From Rahnella bruchi (GTDB lineage Bacteria; Pseudomonadota; Gammaproteobacteria; Enterobacterales; Enterobacteriaceae): DNA of 64,000 nt. Positions 16,925-25,034 of this stretch are shown piece by piece (the first letter of the stretch is position 1; each line of letters starts with the position of its first letter). The notes beneath the pieces are model-generated. The model saw only the letters and a list, made by a program, of their open reading frames with translations, did no database searches and was not told the DNA's origin. A program made the translations under genes and the position numbers. The DNA is taken from contig NZ_QZWI01000018.1 in the NCBI RefSeq assembly GCF_003614975.1, positions 36,100 through 100,099 of the forward strand. Direction: 5' to 3'.

Positions 16925-17145
16925 ACTGCCAGATGCGCTCACTGGGTATGTTTCTTGTAACACAGTGATAGCTGCAATATTCCACCGCTGCGCGGAGCCC
17001 TCCACTACCGCGATCTGACCGCCCTCCCAGCCCGCAGTGCAACTGCAAATCGATTTATCACAAAACTGTTAACTCTCCGCGAGGATTCCGTAATCCATCC
17101 CCTTGTAGTCTGATGCCATCGACAGTAACCGGATCGGTGACAATA

Positions 17146-17652
17146 ATGATTAACAGACGCAATTTCCTACTGGGCAGCAGTGCGGTTTCCGCGGTCGCGG
17201 TGATAGGGCTGCTCCCGACGTTTTTCCCACGCAAAGCGGATGCGCAGGCCAAAGCCGAAAAATTTGAATTTACCCTGACCGATGAGCAGTGGCATCAGAA
17301 GCTCAACGATGATCAGTACCATATTCTGCGCGAGGCGGGCACCGAACATCCTTATTCCAGCCCGTTAAATAATGAGCATCGTGTGGGTGAATTTGCCTGC
17401 GCGGGCTGCACTCTTCCTCTCTTTTCATCGGCCACAAAATTCGACAGCCATACAGGCTGGCCGAGTTTCTGGAAGCCGTTACCCAATGCCGCGCTGACCA
17501 GCCGGGATACCTCGTTTGGCATGGTGCGTGATGAAGTGCATTGTCGCCGCTGCGGCGGGCATTTGGGACATGTGTTTGATGACGGCCCGCAGCCGACCGG
17601 CCTGCGTTATTGCATGAACGGGCTGGCGATGACGTTCACCCCCAAAGCTTAA
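17146..17652 (+). CDS. msrB: Exported (Tat) peptide-methionine (R)-S-oxide reductase
   Basis: A 168-residue MsrB with an N-terminal twin-arginine signal (NRRNFLLGSSAV, hydrophobic stretch, then KADAQA). The reductase domain begins near residue 40 (FTLTDEQWHQKLND) and has the four zinc cysteines (CAGC and CRRC), HTGWPSFW, HCRRCGGHLGHVF and the catalytic cysteine in RYCMNG. It repairs the R-epimer of methionine sulfoxide in periplasmic proteins. I start at the ATG at 17146, which puts the twin arginine near the N-terminus. It lies 18 bases before msrA, so both stereoisomers would be handled by one operon. Confidence 0.9.
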   Translation: MINRRNFLLGSSAVSAVAVIGLLPTFFPRKADAQAKAEKFEFTLTDEQWHQKLNDDQYHILREAGTEHPYSSPLNNEHRVGEFACAGCTLPLFSSATKFDSHTGWPSFWKPLPNAALTSRDTSFGMVRDEVHCRRCGGHLGHVFDDGPQPTGLRYCMNGLAMTFTPKA

Positions 17653-17670
17653 TCAGTCAGGACATTCACA

Positions 17671-18408
17671 ATGAAAAATGCATCTAAAAAAGTGCGCAGC
17701 TTGCGTAATTACAGCCTGATAGCCGGACTGGTGCTGGCTTCGGCTTTTGCCTTTCAAAATAATGCCTGGTCGTGGGGCGGTGGAGCAGAACCGGCGGTGG
17801 TCATCCCCGCACCGATAAAAGATGAGCCTGCGGGAACGTCGCACAGCGAAACGGCTTTGTTTGCCGGTGGCTGTTTCTGGGGTATTCAGGGCGTATTCCA
17901 GCATGTGAAAGGCGTCACCAGTGCGGTGTCGGGATATGCAGGCGGCGAGGCGCAAACGGCCAGCTATGAGCAGGTGAGCAACGGCGATACCGGCCACGCA
18001 GAATCCGTCAAAGTCACGTTTGACCCGACGCAGGTGAGTTACGGTGAACTGCTGCATATTTTCTTCTCAGTGGGACATAACCCGACGGAGCTAAACCGTC
18101 AGGGGCCGGACACCGGCAGTCAGTATCGTTCGGCGGTTTTCCCGCTTAATCAGGCGCAGGCGGAAGTAGCAAAAGCGTACATTGCCCAGCTCAACGCCAG
18201 CCACAGTTACAGCGAACCGCTGGTGACGAAAGTGGAAAGCAGTGCACACTTTTATCCGGCTGAGGCTTATCACCAGAACTTCTTAAACGATAACCCGGAT
18301 TATCCGTACATCGTGGTGAATGACTTGCCGAAAATTAAAGATTTGAAACAACATTTCCCGGCGGATTATCGCGAACAACCGGTGCTGGTGAAGGGGGTTA
18401 ACCCATAG
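17671..18408 (+). CDS. msrA: Exported peptide-methionine (S)-S-oxide reductase
   Basis: A 245-residue MsrA with an N-terminal signal or anchor sequence (YSLIAGLVLASAFAFQ, residues 14-29). The catalytic motif GGCFWG puts the reactive cysteine at position 68; VFQHVKGVTSAVSGYAGG, GHAESVKVTFDP, GHNPTELNRQGPDTGSQYRS and YHQNF follow. No other cysteine is present, so the usual C-terminal resolving cysteines are missing and an outside reductant must regenerate it. Export and pairing with the Tat-type MsrB point to periplasmic protein repair. A GC-rich hairpin follows at 18423-18442. Confidence 0.92.
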   Translation: MKNASKKVRSLRNYSLIAGLVLASAFAFQNNAWSWGGGAEPAVVIPAPIKDEPAGTSHSETALFAGGCFWGIQGVFQHVKGVTSAVSGYAGGEAQTASYEQVSNGDTGHAESVKVTFDPTQVSYGELLHIFFSVGHNPTELNRQGPDTGSQYRSAVFPLNQAQAEVAKAYIAQLNASHSYSEPLVTKVESSAHFYPAEAYHQNFLNDNPDYPYIVVNDLPKIKDLKQHFPADYREQPVLVKGVNP

Positions 18409-18422
18409 GAAAAAATAAAGAC

Positions 18423-18442
18423 GCCGCGGCGTTATCCGCGGC
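18423..18442. terminator. Hairpin after msrA
   Basis: GCCGCGG / CCGCGGC stem with a 6-base loop directly after msrA and before a convergent gene. Only a short T-containing tail (GGCTTCTT) follows. Confidence 0.55.
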
Positions 18443-18489
18443 GGCTTCTTAAGGGGTTAACTGAACAGATTATCCGGATTTACCGTGGC

Positions 18490-18795
18490 TTAAAATCCGT
18501 AACGGATAGCATCTTTGCTTTGTTGCATCAGCGCATCAATTTTTTCTGAATACCGCTCCAGCCCTTTGCCGTCCCCGGCTTCAGAACACTGGCGACGTCG
18601 CGCGTTATACGCTTTCATCAGTTGCGCCTGTGCAAATCCCGGTTTGCCGTAACAGGCCATGCTTTCCTCCCAGCAGGCAATTGCGGCATCCAGATCCTGC
18701 TGCGCCTGATACTGTTTTCCCAGCTCGTTAAGCGCTTTCGCCGACTCCTGAGGGGGCAGTTGCTGCGCTAAAATTTGCTCAATACGAGTGTCCAT
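18490..18795 (-). CDS. Small helical (TPR-like) protein at the end of the PTS operon
   Basis: A 101-residue, all-helical protein resembling one and a half tetratricopeptide repeats (ALNELGKQYQAQQDLDAAIACWEESMACYGKPGFA). I do not recognise a named family. Start ATG at 18795 is preferred over 18801 because GGAGG lies at a good distance from it. It follows the EIIC gene by 20 bases and is the last gene of the minus-strand sugar operon, so it is probably co-expressed, perhaps as an interaction partner of an operon protein. No catalytic motif is seen. Confidence 0.65.
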   Translation of the reverse strand: MDTRIEQILAQQLPPQESAKALNELGKQYQAQQDLDAAIACWEESMACYGKPGFAQAQLMKAYNARRRQCSEAGDGKGLERYSEKIDALMQQSKDAIRYGF

Positions 18796-18815
18796 AATCA
18801 TGACCTCCGGCTCAC

Positions 18816-20081
18816 TTAATGGAAGAAGTTAAGGATATGACCAAATACCAGCCCGACGCTGATGACATCAGAGTCACTGAATGTTACGTTCGAGAAGCCA
18901 AACTTACCCAACAGTGGCAGCAGCAACGCCGGCAGCAGAGTGATAAACAGGCCGTGGAAAATCCCGCCGATAATCGCGCCGCGACGCCCGCCGACGGCGT
19001 TACCGAAGATGCCCGCCGTGCCGCCCGCGAAGAAGTTGGTCAGCATGCCCGGTAGGATCATCGCCAGTCCGAGGCTCGGGAACAAGAACATGCCGATCAC
19101 CGAACCGATGGTGGTCGAGATAAAGCCGATAATGACCGCGTTCGGGGCATAGGGGAAAAGCACCGGACAGTCGAGCGCAGGAATGGCGTTCGGCACAATA
19201 CGCAGGGCGATACCGCGGAAAGCCGGGACGATTTCAGCCAGCAGCAGGCGGACACCTGACAGCAGCACGTAAACGCCGACCACAAACTGAATGGATTGCA
19301 GGAACGAATAGACCAGATAGTTAACGCTGTTGGCATAAGGCGCGATGACTTCCGGGCCTGCTGCAATTGCCGGGATCAGGTAAATCGGGATCATCACCAC
19401 CATCATCGACAGATAGGTGTCTTGCAGGAAAGAGAAGGATTGCGGCAGCTCGAAGTCTTCGGTGCTTTTACTGACATCGCCGGTAAGTTTCGCCACACCG
19501 GCCTGCACGATATAGCCGATAGTGCAGAAATGGCCGAGGGCAATGTCATCGGAGCCGGTAATTTTGCGCACAATCGGCTGAGCCAGCACCGGCATCCCGA
19601 CGGCCATTACACCGGCAATAATCCCGCCGGTCAGGATAAGCTCGGTACCGCGCAGACCGCCCATGTAGCCGATGACGGAACAGACCGTGGCCATCCACAG
19701 CGACGCCTGTCCGGTGAGGAAGATATATTTGAAACGGGTCAGGCGGGCAATCAGGATATTGACGATAAACGCCAGTACCATAATTAATGCCGTTTCACGC
19801 CCGAGAGTTTGCTGTGCGATACCGGCAATAGAACCGACGTCGGTAACAATCCCGCGCATATGAAATCCTTTCTGGAATATTTCACCCAGAAAGGTCAGGG
19901 TATTAACAATTATGCTGGCACCCGAAAGCAGAACCAAAAAACCCAGAAGCGTTTTTAATGTACCGGTAATAACTTGCCCGGTGCTTTTCTTTAATGCGAT
20001 CAGGCCAATCATGGCGATCAGTGATATTAATATTGATGCCTGGCCTAATACATCATTGACAATAAAGTGAAGGAAAGACAT
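18816..20081 (-). CDS. PTS EIIC component, ascorbate/SgcC-type
   Basis: A 421-residue integral membrane permease of the ascorbate (UlaA/SgcC-like) PTS class, with about ten hydrophobic segments (ILISLIAMIGLIAL, VITGTLKTLLGFLVLLSG, AIPALDCPVLFPYAPNAVIIGF and GMFLFPSLGLAMILPGM). Such proteins move the sugar across the inner membrane while it is phosphorylated by EIIB. EIIB and EIIA are separate genes just upstream (20154-20456, 20522-20965). The sugar is not known; the neighbouring aldolase suggests a ketose or hexitol-type substrate rather than ascorbate itself. Confidence 0.9.
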   Translation of the reverse strand: MSFLHFIVNDVLGQASILISLIAMIGLIALKKSTGQVITGTLKTLLGFLVLLSGASIIVNTLTFLGEIFQKGFHMRGIVTDVGSIAGIAQQTLGRETALIMVLAFIVNILIARLTRFKYIFLTGQASLWMATVCSVIGYMGGLRGTELILTGGIIAGVMAVGMPVLAQPIVRKITGSDDIALGHFCTIGYIVQAGVAKLTGDVSKSTEDFELPQSFSFLQDTYLSMMVVMIPIYLIPAIAAGPEVIAPYANSVNYLVYSFLQSIQFVVGVYVLLSGVRLLLAEIVPAFRGIALRIVPNAIPALDCPVLFPYAPNAVIIGFISTTIGSVIGMFLFPSLGLAMILPGMLTNFFAGGTAGIFGNAVGGRRGAIIGGIFHGLFITLLPALLLPLLGKFGFSNVTFSDSDVISVGLVFGHILNFFH

Positions 20082-20153
20082 AAGCGTCCCCTGTAGAGTT
20101 CACGGTAATTGTTCTGTCGATTTATAAGTGTTTTTACTTTAAATAATAATTTA

Positions 20154-20456
20154 TTAAATGGCCAGATGTCCCATTTCCTGAAGGATAGGAGTCAGCTTGG
20201 TCTTTATTTCATTTTTATCAACCAGACGCTTCAGATAAATAATGTTGGCGTTGATTGTGTAATGCTGGAATTGCGATCTGAAGTTTTCGCCGGTCATAAT
20301 AATGTCGGCTCTCGATGACGTGGCACTGGAAATATCACAATGTGATAAATCGGCTTCCACACCCAAATCTTTTAACGCTGCTTCGATACTCATTTCACAG
20401 GCAAAACTGCTGCCCAGACCCGCACCGCATACCGCCAGGATTGATAGCTTTTTCAT
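20154..20456 (-). CDS. PTS EIIB component (lactose/ascorbate-type)
   Basis: A 100-residue EIIB with the phospho-accepting cysteine at position 10 in LAVCGAGLGSSF, followed by the phosphate-loop glycine/serine residues. The rest (DLSHCDISSATSSRADIIMTGENF, shortened here) is typical of EIIB of the GAT/ascorbate group. Of two adjacent ATGs, the one at 20456 is 7 bases after AAGGA. It passes phosphate from EIIA to sugar bound at EIIC. The gap to EIIC is 72 bases. Confidence 0.88.
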   Translation of the reverse strand: MKKLSILAVCGAGLGSSFACEMSIEAALKDLGVEADLSHCDISSATSSRADIIMTGENFRSQFQHYTINANIIYLKRLVDKNEIKTKLTPILQEMGHLAI

Positions 20457-20521
20457 CATTTTTCCTTACGTTCTTTGTAGGTGTTCATAAAGGGTTATGT
20501 TTATCTCTTTTCACTTCACGT

Positions 20522-20965
20522 TTAAAACTGCCGGATGATATCTAATGCTTCCTGTCTGTTTTTACTGCGTTTTAACCGCTCTGCCGCCTCGTCATCACAG
20601 AACAGATGGGAAAGGCTGGCAATCATTTCTATGTGCGAATGGCTGTCCACAGCGGCCAGCGCGAAGATGACGTAAACCGGATCGTTATCTTCACTGCCAA
20701 ACTCAACGCCTTCTGAAACAATCACCAGGGACAGTGCCGTATGGTTAACCCCCTCTTCTGGCCGGGCGTGTGGCATCGCAATACCTTCGCCCAAAACATA
20801 ATAAGGCCCGATTTCCCGGTGCATATCATATATAGCCTGAAGATAACGGTTTTCCGCTGCGCCCGAATCAATTAACGGTTGCACGGCGAATGCCACTGCA
20901 CTTTTCCAGTCTTCTATTTTACTGATGATTTGCGTGTTATTTTCATTAATCCAGTCGCTTAACAT
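20522..20965 (-). CDS. PTS EIIA component (mannitol/fructose-type)
   Basis: A 147-residue EIIA-2 domain protein. The active-site histidine is His66 in GIAMPHARPEEG, preceded by YLQAIYDMHREIGPYYVL and followed by VYVIFALAAVDSHSHIEMIASLSHL, the standard order of the family. It receives phosphate from HPr and passes it to EIIB. The gene is separated from EIIB by 65 bases and from the upstream kinase-like gene by 206 bases that contain a hairpin, so expression of the PTS part may be tuned separately from the enzymes. Confidence 0.9.
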   Translation of the reverse strand: MLSDWINENNTQIISKIEDWKSAVAFAVQPLIDSGAAENRYLQAIYDMHREIGPYYVLGEGIAMPHARPEEGVNHTALSLVIVSEGVEFGSEDNDPVYVIFALAAVDSHSHIEMIASLSHLFCDDEAAERLKRSKNRQEALDIIRQF

Positions 20966-21067
20966 AATGCCTCTTCATAAGAGTAGGGTATTTTCTCAGT
21001 ATGATATTTAATTAAAATAAAAACTGTGATCTATCCAGTCCTGTTAGCCATCAATGAAAGATAATAA

Positions 21068-21084
21068 TTTCAGGCGACCTGAAA
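21068..21084. repeat. Hairpin between kinase-like gene and EIIA gene
   Basis: Perfect 7-bp stem TTTCAGG-CGA-CCTGAAA in the 206-bp gap inside the operon. It could be an mRNA processing or attenuation element on the minus-strand transcript, or an operator. There is no strong T-run. Confidence 0.4.
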
Positions 21085-21171
21085 GAATGAATGATAGCAG
21101 AGGTTTAACAACGTCCTGATATCAGAATTAACTTACTTTTTCGGTAAACGAATATTTCCTCTGGTCAGCTT

Positions 21172-21768
21172 TCATTGAATTTGTGTGTCGAATGAATTGA
21201 TTATCCACTGATGAATATCAACAATATTTACAGGCTTGTTTTGTCCAATAACATTCTGATCAACAGAATAAACTGGTCCTGATGTTATTGGCCGTGCATT
21301 TCCTGCGAGAATTTTTAATTCGGGAATATATTCTGCCCCGACATGTCCCGGTAAACGTTCGCCCAGTCGTGAGGCAAAACGTCTGGCAGCCAGTTCAGCA
21401 TCAATCTGGCACCAGATTTCCACGACCTGCGTGACGCCCGCCCGTTGCAGATAATCCTGCAAGACTTCCTGGGGCTGAAAACCAAACCACGCATCGACAA
21501 TAAAAGTGCTGCCCTGTGGTGCGCCGTCGATGATGTCCCAGATAACCTGATAGCTTGCCAGCCCAAGTACGCGGTTAAAAGGGCGGTCAACGTTCTCTAA
21601 TCGCTGAAGAAAAGGATTTTTAATGCCATCAAGCGACAGTTGCAGCCAGCCGCTGTGTGCAGAAAGCTCAACAGCGAGCCGGCTTTTACCTGACGCCGGG
21701 ATCCCGTTCACCAGGATAACGCGTTTGCTGGTAAAGCCATTTCGTGAGGCGCTTCTGTTATCAGACAT
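21172..21768 (-). CDS. P-loop kinase-like protein of the sugar operon
   Basis: A 198-residue P-loop protein. Walker A GIPASGKS lies near residues 23-30, with an Asp in SLDGIKNPF and VDAWFGFQPQEVL further on, and an arginine-rich lid-like stretch (ARRFASRLGERLPGH). It resembles small-molecule kinases of the shikimate/chloramphenicol phosphotransferase kind; no close named relative comes to mind. I start at the ATG at 21768, which overlaps the aldolase stop by 8 bases and has AGGTGGA upstream. Because an EII system and an aldolase adjoin it, I infer that it phosphorylates a sugar phosphate to the bisphosphate needed by the aldolase. Confidence 0.7.
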   Translation of the reverse strand: MSDNRSASRNGFTSKRVILVNGIPASGKSRLAVELSAHSGWLQLSLDGIKNPFLQRLENVDRPFNRVLGLASYQVIWDIIDGAPQGSTFIVDAWFGFQPQEVLQDYLQRAGVTQVVEIWCQIDAELAARRFASRLGERLPGHVGAEYIPELKILAGNARPITSGPVYSVDQNVIGQNKPVNIVDIHQWIINSFDTQIQ

Positions 21769-22696
21769 GTTCCACCTGTTGTGTTTGGTTATGTGCCGGT
21801 GCATGGAAATACTGTTGAATGACAGCCTGCAACTCGTTCAGACGCGGTACCGCCAGCGATTCCAGACGGGATTTCGTTGCGTTGCGATCCAGCGAAATGC
21901 AGTCTTTCCACAATGAACGGCCTGCGATAACGCCTGACGCGCCCTCACTCATGGCATCTGCGACTTGTTTGAGGAAAGTGGAATGGTCAACGCCCGCTGA
22001 AAGCACCGCCCAGGGCACGACCCCTGCAAGTTTGGTGATGTCAGCACAGGCTTGTTTGGAGCCCGGATAAGGCAGTTTTAGCACTTTCGCGCCGCATTCC
22101 AGGCAAATCTTCGTGCCGCCATAAATCAGTGACGGGACTTTTTCTTTATATTCTTCCTCGGTTTCGTTGTCGAGTTTATAGGTCAAAAACTCCACCACCA
22201 GCAGCAGGTCTTCGCGGGCGAAGTCCTCAATACACTGACGCAGAATATCAATGTTATGTCGGTTAGCGGCTTCCTGATCGGAGCGCAGATAGACCATGAT
22301 TTTACCACCGGTCGCCCCCAGTTCACGTACGCGGCGTGCATCTACGTTAGCGACAAGGCGTGACAGACGATAACCTTCCGGCGAATTATCCCAGCCAGAA
22401 GCATCAAGGCCAATGAGCAGCGCGGTGTCGCGGGCAATAATCCCGTTATCCACCAGTTGCGGGACGGCGCAAACCGGATCGACCAGCACACAGGAGGCTT
22501 TACTGGCGAGATATTGGGTGATGTCGGCTTTGATAAGCCCGAGTTCATGTTCTGAAATGGCAGATTGTTGCTGCGGGTCGCTGGCGAGCAGGCTGCGCAT
22601 GGCGCCACGCTGGTCACAGGCGATCACCAGCATCGCACCGTTCTTGCCGCAAATCTGCTGATAACTGCGTAATTCTGAAGTAGACATTTTTGACAT
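21761..22696 (-). CDS. Class I aldolase, LacD/tagatose-bisphosphate aldolase-like
   Basis: A 311-residue TIM-barrel aldolase of the DeoC/LacD family: MLVIACDQRGAMRSLL, VLVDPVCAVPQLVDNG, GLDASGWDN, then GGKIMVYLRSDQ and the Schiff-base lysine region AKVLKLPYPG, with VPWAVLSAGVD and GASGVIAGRSLWKD near the end. LacD cleaves tagatose 1,6-bisphosphate to triose phosphates. The ATG at 22696 has GGAGAG 4-9 bases upstream; a longer frame to 22801 is unlikely. First gene of the operon and divergent from the SorC regulator. The true bisphosphate substrate is not known. Confidence 0.85.
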   Translation of the reverse strand: MSKMSTSELRSYQQICGKNGAMLVIACDQRGAMRSLLASDPQQQSAISEHELGLIKADITQYLASKASCVLVDPVCAVPQLVDNGIIARDTALLIGLDASGWDNSPEGYRLSRLVANVDARRVRELGATGGKIMVYLRSDQEAANRHNIDILRQCIEDFAREDLLLVVEFLTYKLDNETEEEYKEKVPSLIYGGTKICLECGAKVLKLPYPGSKQACADITKLAGVVPWAVLSAGVDHSTFLKQVADAMSEGASGVIAGRSLWKDCISLDRNATKSRLESLAVPRLNELQAVIQQYFHAPAHNQTQQVEHV

Positions 22697-22914
22697 GGAA
22701 CTCTCCTTTGCGTGAAATTTATTACAGATGAAAAAATCTCGATTACACTGGACGTTCTGTCTTTGCCCCCTGACGAAAAGGGGCGGAAAATCGCGTAACA
22801 CGCCGTTTTACAAGGGTTGAAGCCCGAACCGGCACATTGCATTTTTACAGGTGTTGCGCAATAATCCCTCAATCGACGATTTGAGTGTAATTCATTACTG
22901 AAAGGAATTTCAAG
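22697..22914. promoter_or_regulatory. Divergent promoter region, aldolase operon / SorC regulator
   Basis: A 218-bp gene-free stretch. It contains an imperfect inverted repeat CTCAATCG-A-CGATTTGAG at 22868-22885 that may be the SorC operator. Promoter elements for both directions are presumed to lie here. Confidence 0.55.
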
Positions 22915-23862
22915 CTGAAAGAGCCAATTTTGCAAGATATTGCAGCAACGCGTGCCATGATGCATCTGGTGGCGAAGCTGCATTACGAGTCTGATATGTC
23001 TCAGGTGGAGATTGCACGCAAGCTGGATGTGTCGACGGCAACCATTTCCCGGTTGCTGAATAAAGCCCGTGCGGCAGGGATTGTGCGCATCGAAGTGGTG
23101 GGTTTATCGTCGCCGGAAGACATGACAACTGACCTGATGAAACGCCTCGGACTCAGACACGCGTATGTGGTGGATGCGCCACCGGGCAACGTGCTGGGCG
23201 CGTTGGCGACACCGCTGGCTTCTTTGTTACAGGAAGCCGGTTTAGGTGCTGGATCAGTGCTCGGTATCGGCTGGGGAAGGGCCGTGCGGGAAGTGACGCT
23301 GGCGGGTATGCCGCGTCTGCCGGGCATTATGACCGTCGCGCTCAACGGGGGTATGCAACAATCGGCCCCGCATTTCCAGATAACCGAGTTCGTGCGCCGT
23401 GCGGCAGAACAGATGGAAGGCACGCCGTATTTTCTGCACGCCCCTTATCTTTCATCGGCGGAATTGCGTGATGCGTTTCTCGCAGACCCGAGTGTGCAGG
23501 AAATTATTTCACTCTGGGATCGGCTCGATGCGGCGATTGTCGGTGTAGGCCTGACGCATACCCCTAAACCGAGTGAATCCACCACGGCAACACCGGGTGA
23601 GCAGGCGCTGAGTGATGCAGCGGGGGATGTGCTGCGTCATTACTTCACCGAATCTGGCGATTTACTGCATTGGGAAGGGGAAGAAAGAATGATTGCCGCC
23701 TCGGCAGAACAGCTGCGCAAAACGCCGCTAACCATTGGTGTGGCCGCCACCCCCGAAAAAGCCGCGGGGATTATTGGCGCAGTGCGCTCAGGCATGATCA
23801 ATTCGCTGGTCACAGATGTGAATACCGCCCAGGCGATTCTGGACAAATTGCCGGTGGCCTGA
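22915..23862 (+). CDS. SorC/DeoR-type sugar-binding transcriptional regulator
   Basis: A 315-residue SorC-family regulator. The helix-turn-helix is MSQVEIARKLDVSTATISRLLNKAR (abbreviated; about residues 30-55), followed by the sugar-binding domain with VLGIGWGRAVREV, TVALNGGMQQSAP and DAAIVGVGLTH, and a C-terminal IGVAATPEKAAGIIGAVRSGMIN. No ATG precedes the domain: candidates are CTG at 22915 (AAAGG nine bases upstream, giving LKEPILQDIAATRAMMHL) and TTG at 22930. I prefer CTG by spacing and family N-terminus. It is divergent from the PTS/aldolase operon and probably responds to a phosphorylated sugar from that pathway. Confidence 0.87.
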   Translation: MKEPILQDIAATRAMMHLVAKLHYESDMSQVEIARKLDVSTATISRLLNKARAAGIVRIEVVGLSSPEDMTTDLMKRLGLRHAYVVDAPPGNVLGALATPLASLLQEAGLGAGSVLGIGWGRAVREVTLAGMPRLPGIMTVALNGGMQQSAPHFQITEFVRRAAEQMEGTPYFLHAPYLSSAELRDAFLADPSVQEIISLWDRLDAAIVGVGLTHTPKPSESTTATPGEQALSDAAGDVLRHYFTESGDLLHWEGEERMIAASAEQLRKTPLTIGVAATPEKAAGIIGAVRSGMINSLVTDVNTAQAILDKLPVA

Positions 23863-23904
23863 ATTTAAAGAAAGTTAAACGGAGGGGAGCGATAGCGTGC
23901 TAAT

Positions 23905-23934
23905 GAGTTGGCGACCGTTTTGATCGCTCAACTC
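23905..23934. terminator. Hairpin between convergent sorC-like gene and mesD
   Basis: GAGTTGGCGA pairs with TCGCTCAACTC (one bulged base), followed on the plus strand by a TATTTTCTC tail. Probably ends the SorC gene and may also serve mesD. Confidence 0.5.
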
Positions 23935-23972
23935 AGACTATTTTCTCTTCAGCTTTGTGCTATCTGCCCAGG

Positions 23973-25004
23973 TTATTTCGCCAGCAGTTCTTTACGCACG
24001 ATTTCTGCACCGGCGCTTAATGCATCCAGCTTACCGCGTGCAACGCCGCGTGGCAGAGGGATCATGCCGCAGTTGGTGCACGGATAGAGTTTGTCCGCAT
24101 CGACAAATTGGAGTGCTTTACGCAGCGTTGCGGCAACTTCTTCCGGTGTTTCAATGGTATTGGTGGCCACGTCGATAGCGCCGACCATCACTTTTTTACC
24201 GCGGATCAGCTCCATCAGTTCCATCGGAACATGTGAGTGATGGCATTCCAGCGAGATAATATCGATATTAGATTTTTGCAGTTTCGGGAAGATCTCTTCG
24301 TATTGTCTCCACTCCGTGCCCAGCGTTTTCTTCCAGTCGGTGTTGGCTTTGATGCCGTAGCCGTAGCAGATGTGGACAGCCGTTTCGCATTTCAGCCCTT
24401 CAATGGCTCTTTCTAAGGTGGCGATACCCCAGTCGTTCACTTCATCGAAGAACACATTAAAGGCTGGCTCATCAAACTGGATGATATCGACGCCCGCCGC
24501 CTCTAACTCTTTGGCTTCTTCGTTGAGAATTTTAGCGAATTCCCAGGCGAGTTTTTCGCGACTTTTATAGTGATTGTCATACAGTGTGTCGATCATGGTC
24601 ATCGGTCCCGGAAGGGCCCATTTGATCGGCTGCGTGGTTTGCTTACGTAAAAACTTCGCATCTTCGACAAAAACGGACTTCTTACGACTCACCGGCCCGA
24701 CAACGGTTGGCACACTTGCTTCATAGCGGTTGCGGATCTTAACGATCTCACGCTTCTCGAAATCAACGCCTTCGAGATGCTCGATAAATGTGGTGACAAA
24801 ATGCTGACGCGTTTGCTCGCCATCGCTGACGATATCAATACCGGCCTGTTGCTGATCTTCCAGACATAAACGCAGTGCGTCGAGTTTGCCGTCAACTAAT
24901 TCCTGACCTTCCAGTTTCCAGGGTGACCAGAGTGTCTCTGGCTGCGCAATCCAGGACGGCTTCGGTAAGCTGCCCGCAGTCGATGTCGGTAATAATTTTT
25001 TCAT
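23973..25004 (-). CDS. mesD: Folate-independent methionine synthase, core MetE type (MesD)
   Basis: A 343-residue protein made only of the C-terminal catalytic barrel of cobalamin-independent methionine synthase: AGSLPKPSW start, SDGEQTRQHF, GPMTMIDTL, IQFDEPAFN, and zinc ligands in HICYGYG (His and Cys) and CTNCGMIPLPRG (Cys near residue 310). It lacks the N-terminal half that MetE uses with methyl-tetrahydrofolate. Directly upstream is a DUF1852 gene (mesX). Core-MetE proteins paired with DUF1852 were described as MesD, a methionine synthase that does not use folate and needs oxygen; I assign it on this pairing. ATG at 25004 with AAGGT upstream. The methyl donor is unknown. Confidence 0.85.
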   Translation of the reverse strand: MKKLLPTSTAGSLPKPSWIAQPETLWSPWKLEGQELVDGKLDALRLCLEDQQQAGIDIVSDGEQTRQHFVTTFIEHLEGVDFEKREIVKIRNRYEASVPTVVGPVSRKKSVFVEDAKFLRKQTTQPIKWALPGPMTMIDTLYDNHYKSREKLAWEFAKILNEEAKELEAAGVDIIQFDEPAFNVFFDEVNDWGIATLERAIEGLKCETAVHICYGYGIKANTDWKKTLGTEWRQYEEIFPKLQKSNIDIISLECHHSHVPMELMELIRGKKVMVGAIDVATNTIETPEEVAATLRKALQFVDADKLYPCTNCGMIPLPRGVARGKLDALSAGAEIVRKELLAK

Positions 25005-25034
25005 CACAGGTGACCTTATATTTTTTTTGGTAAA

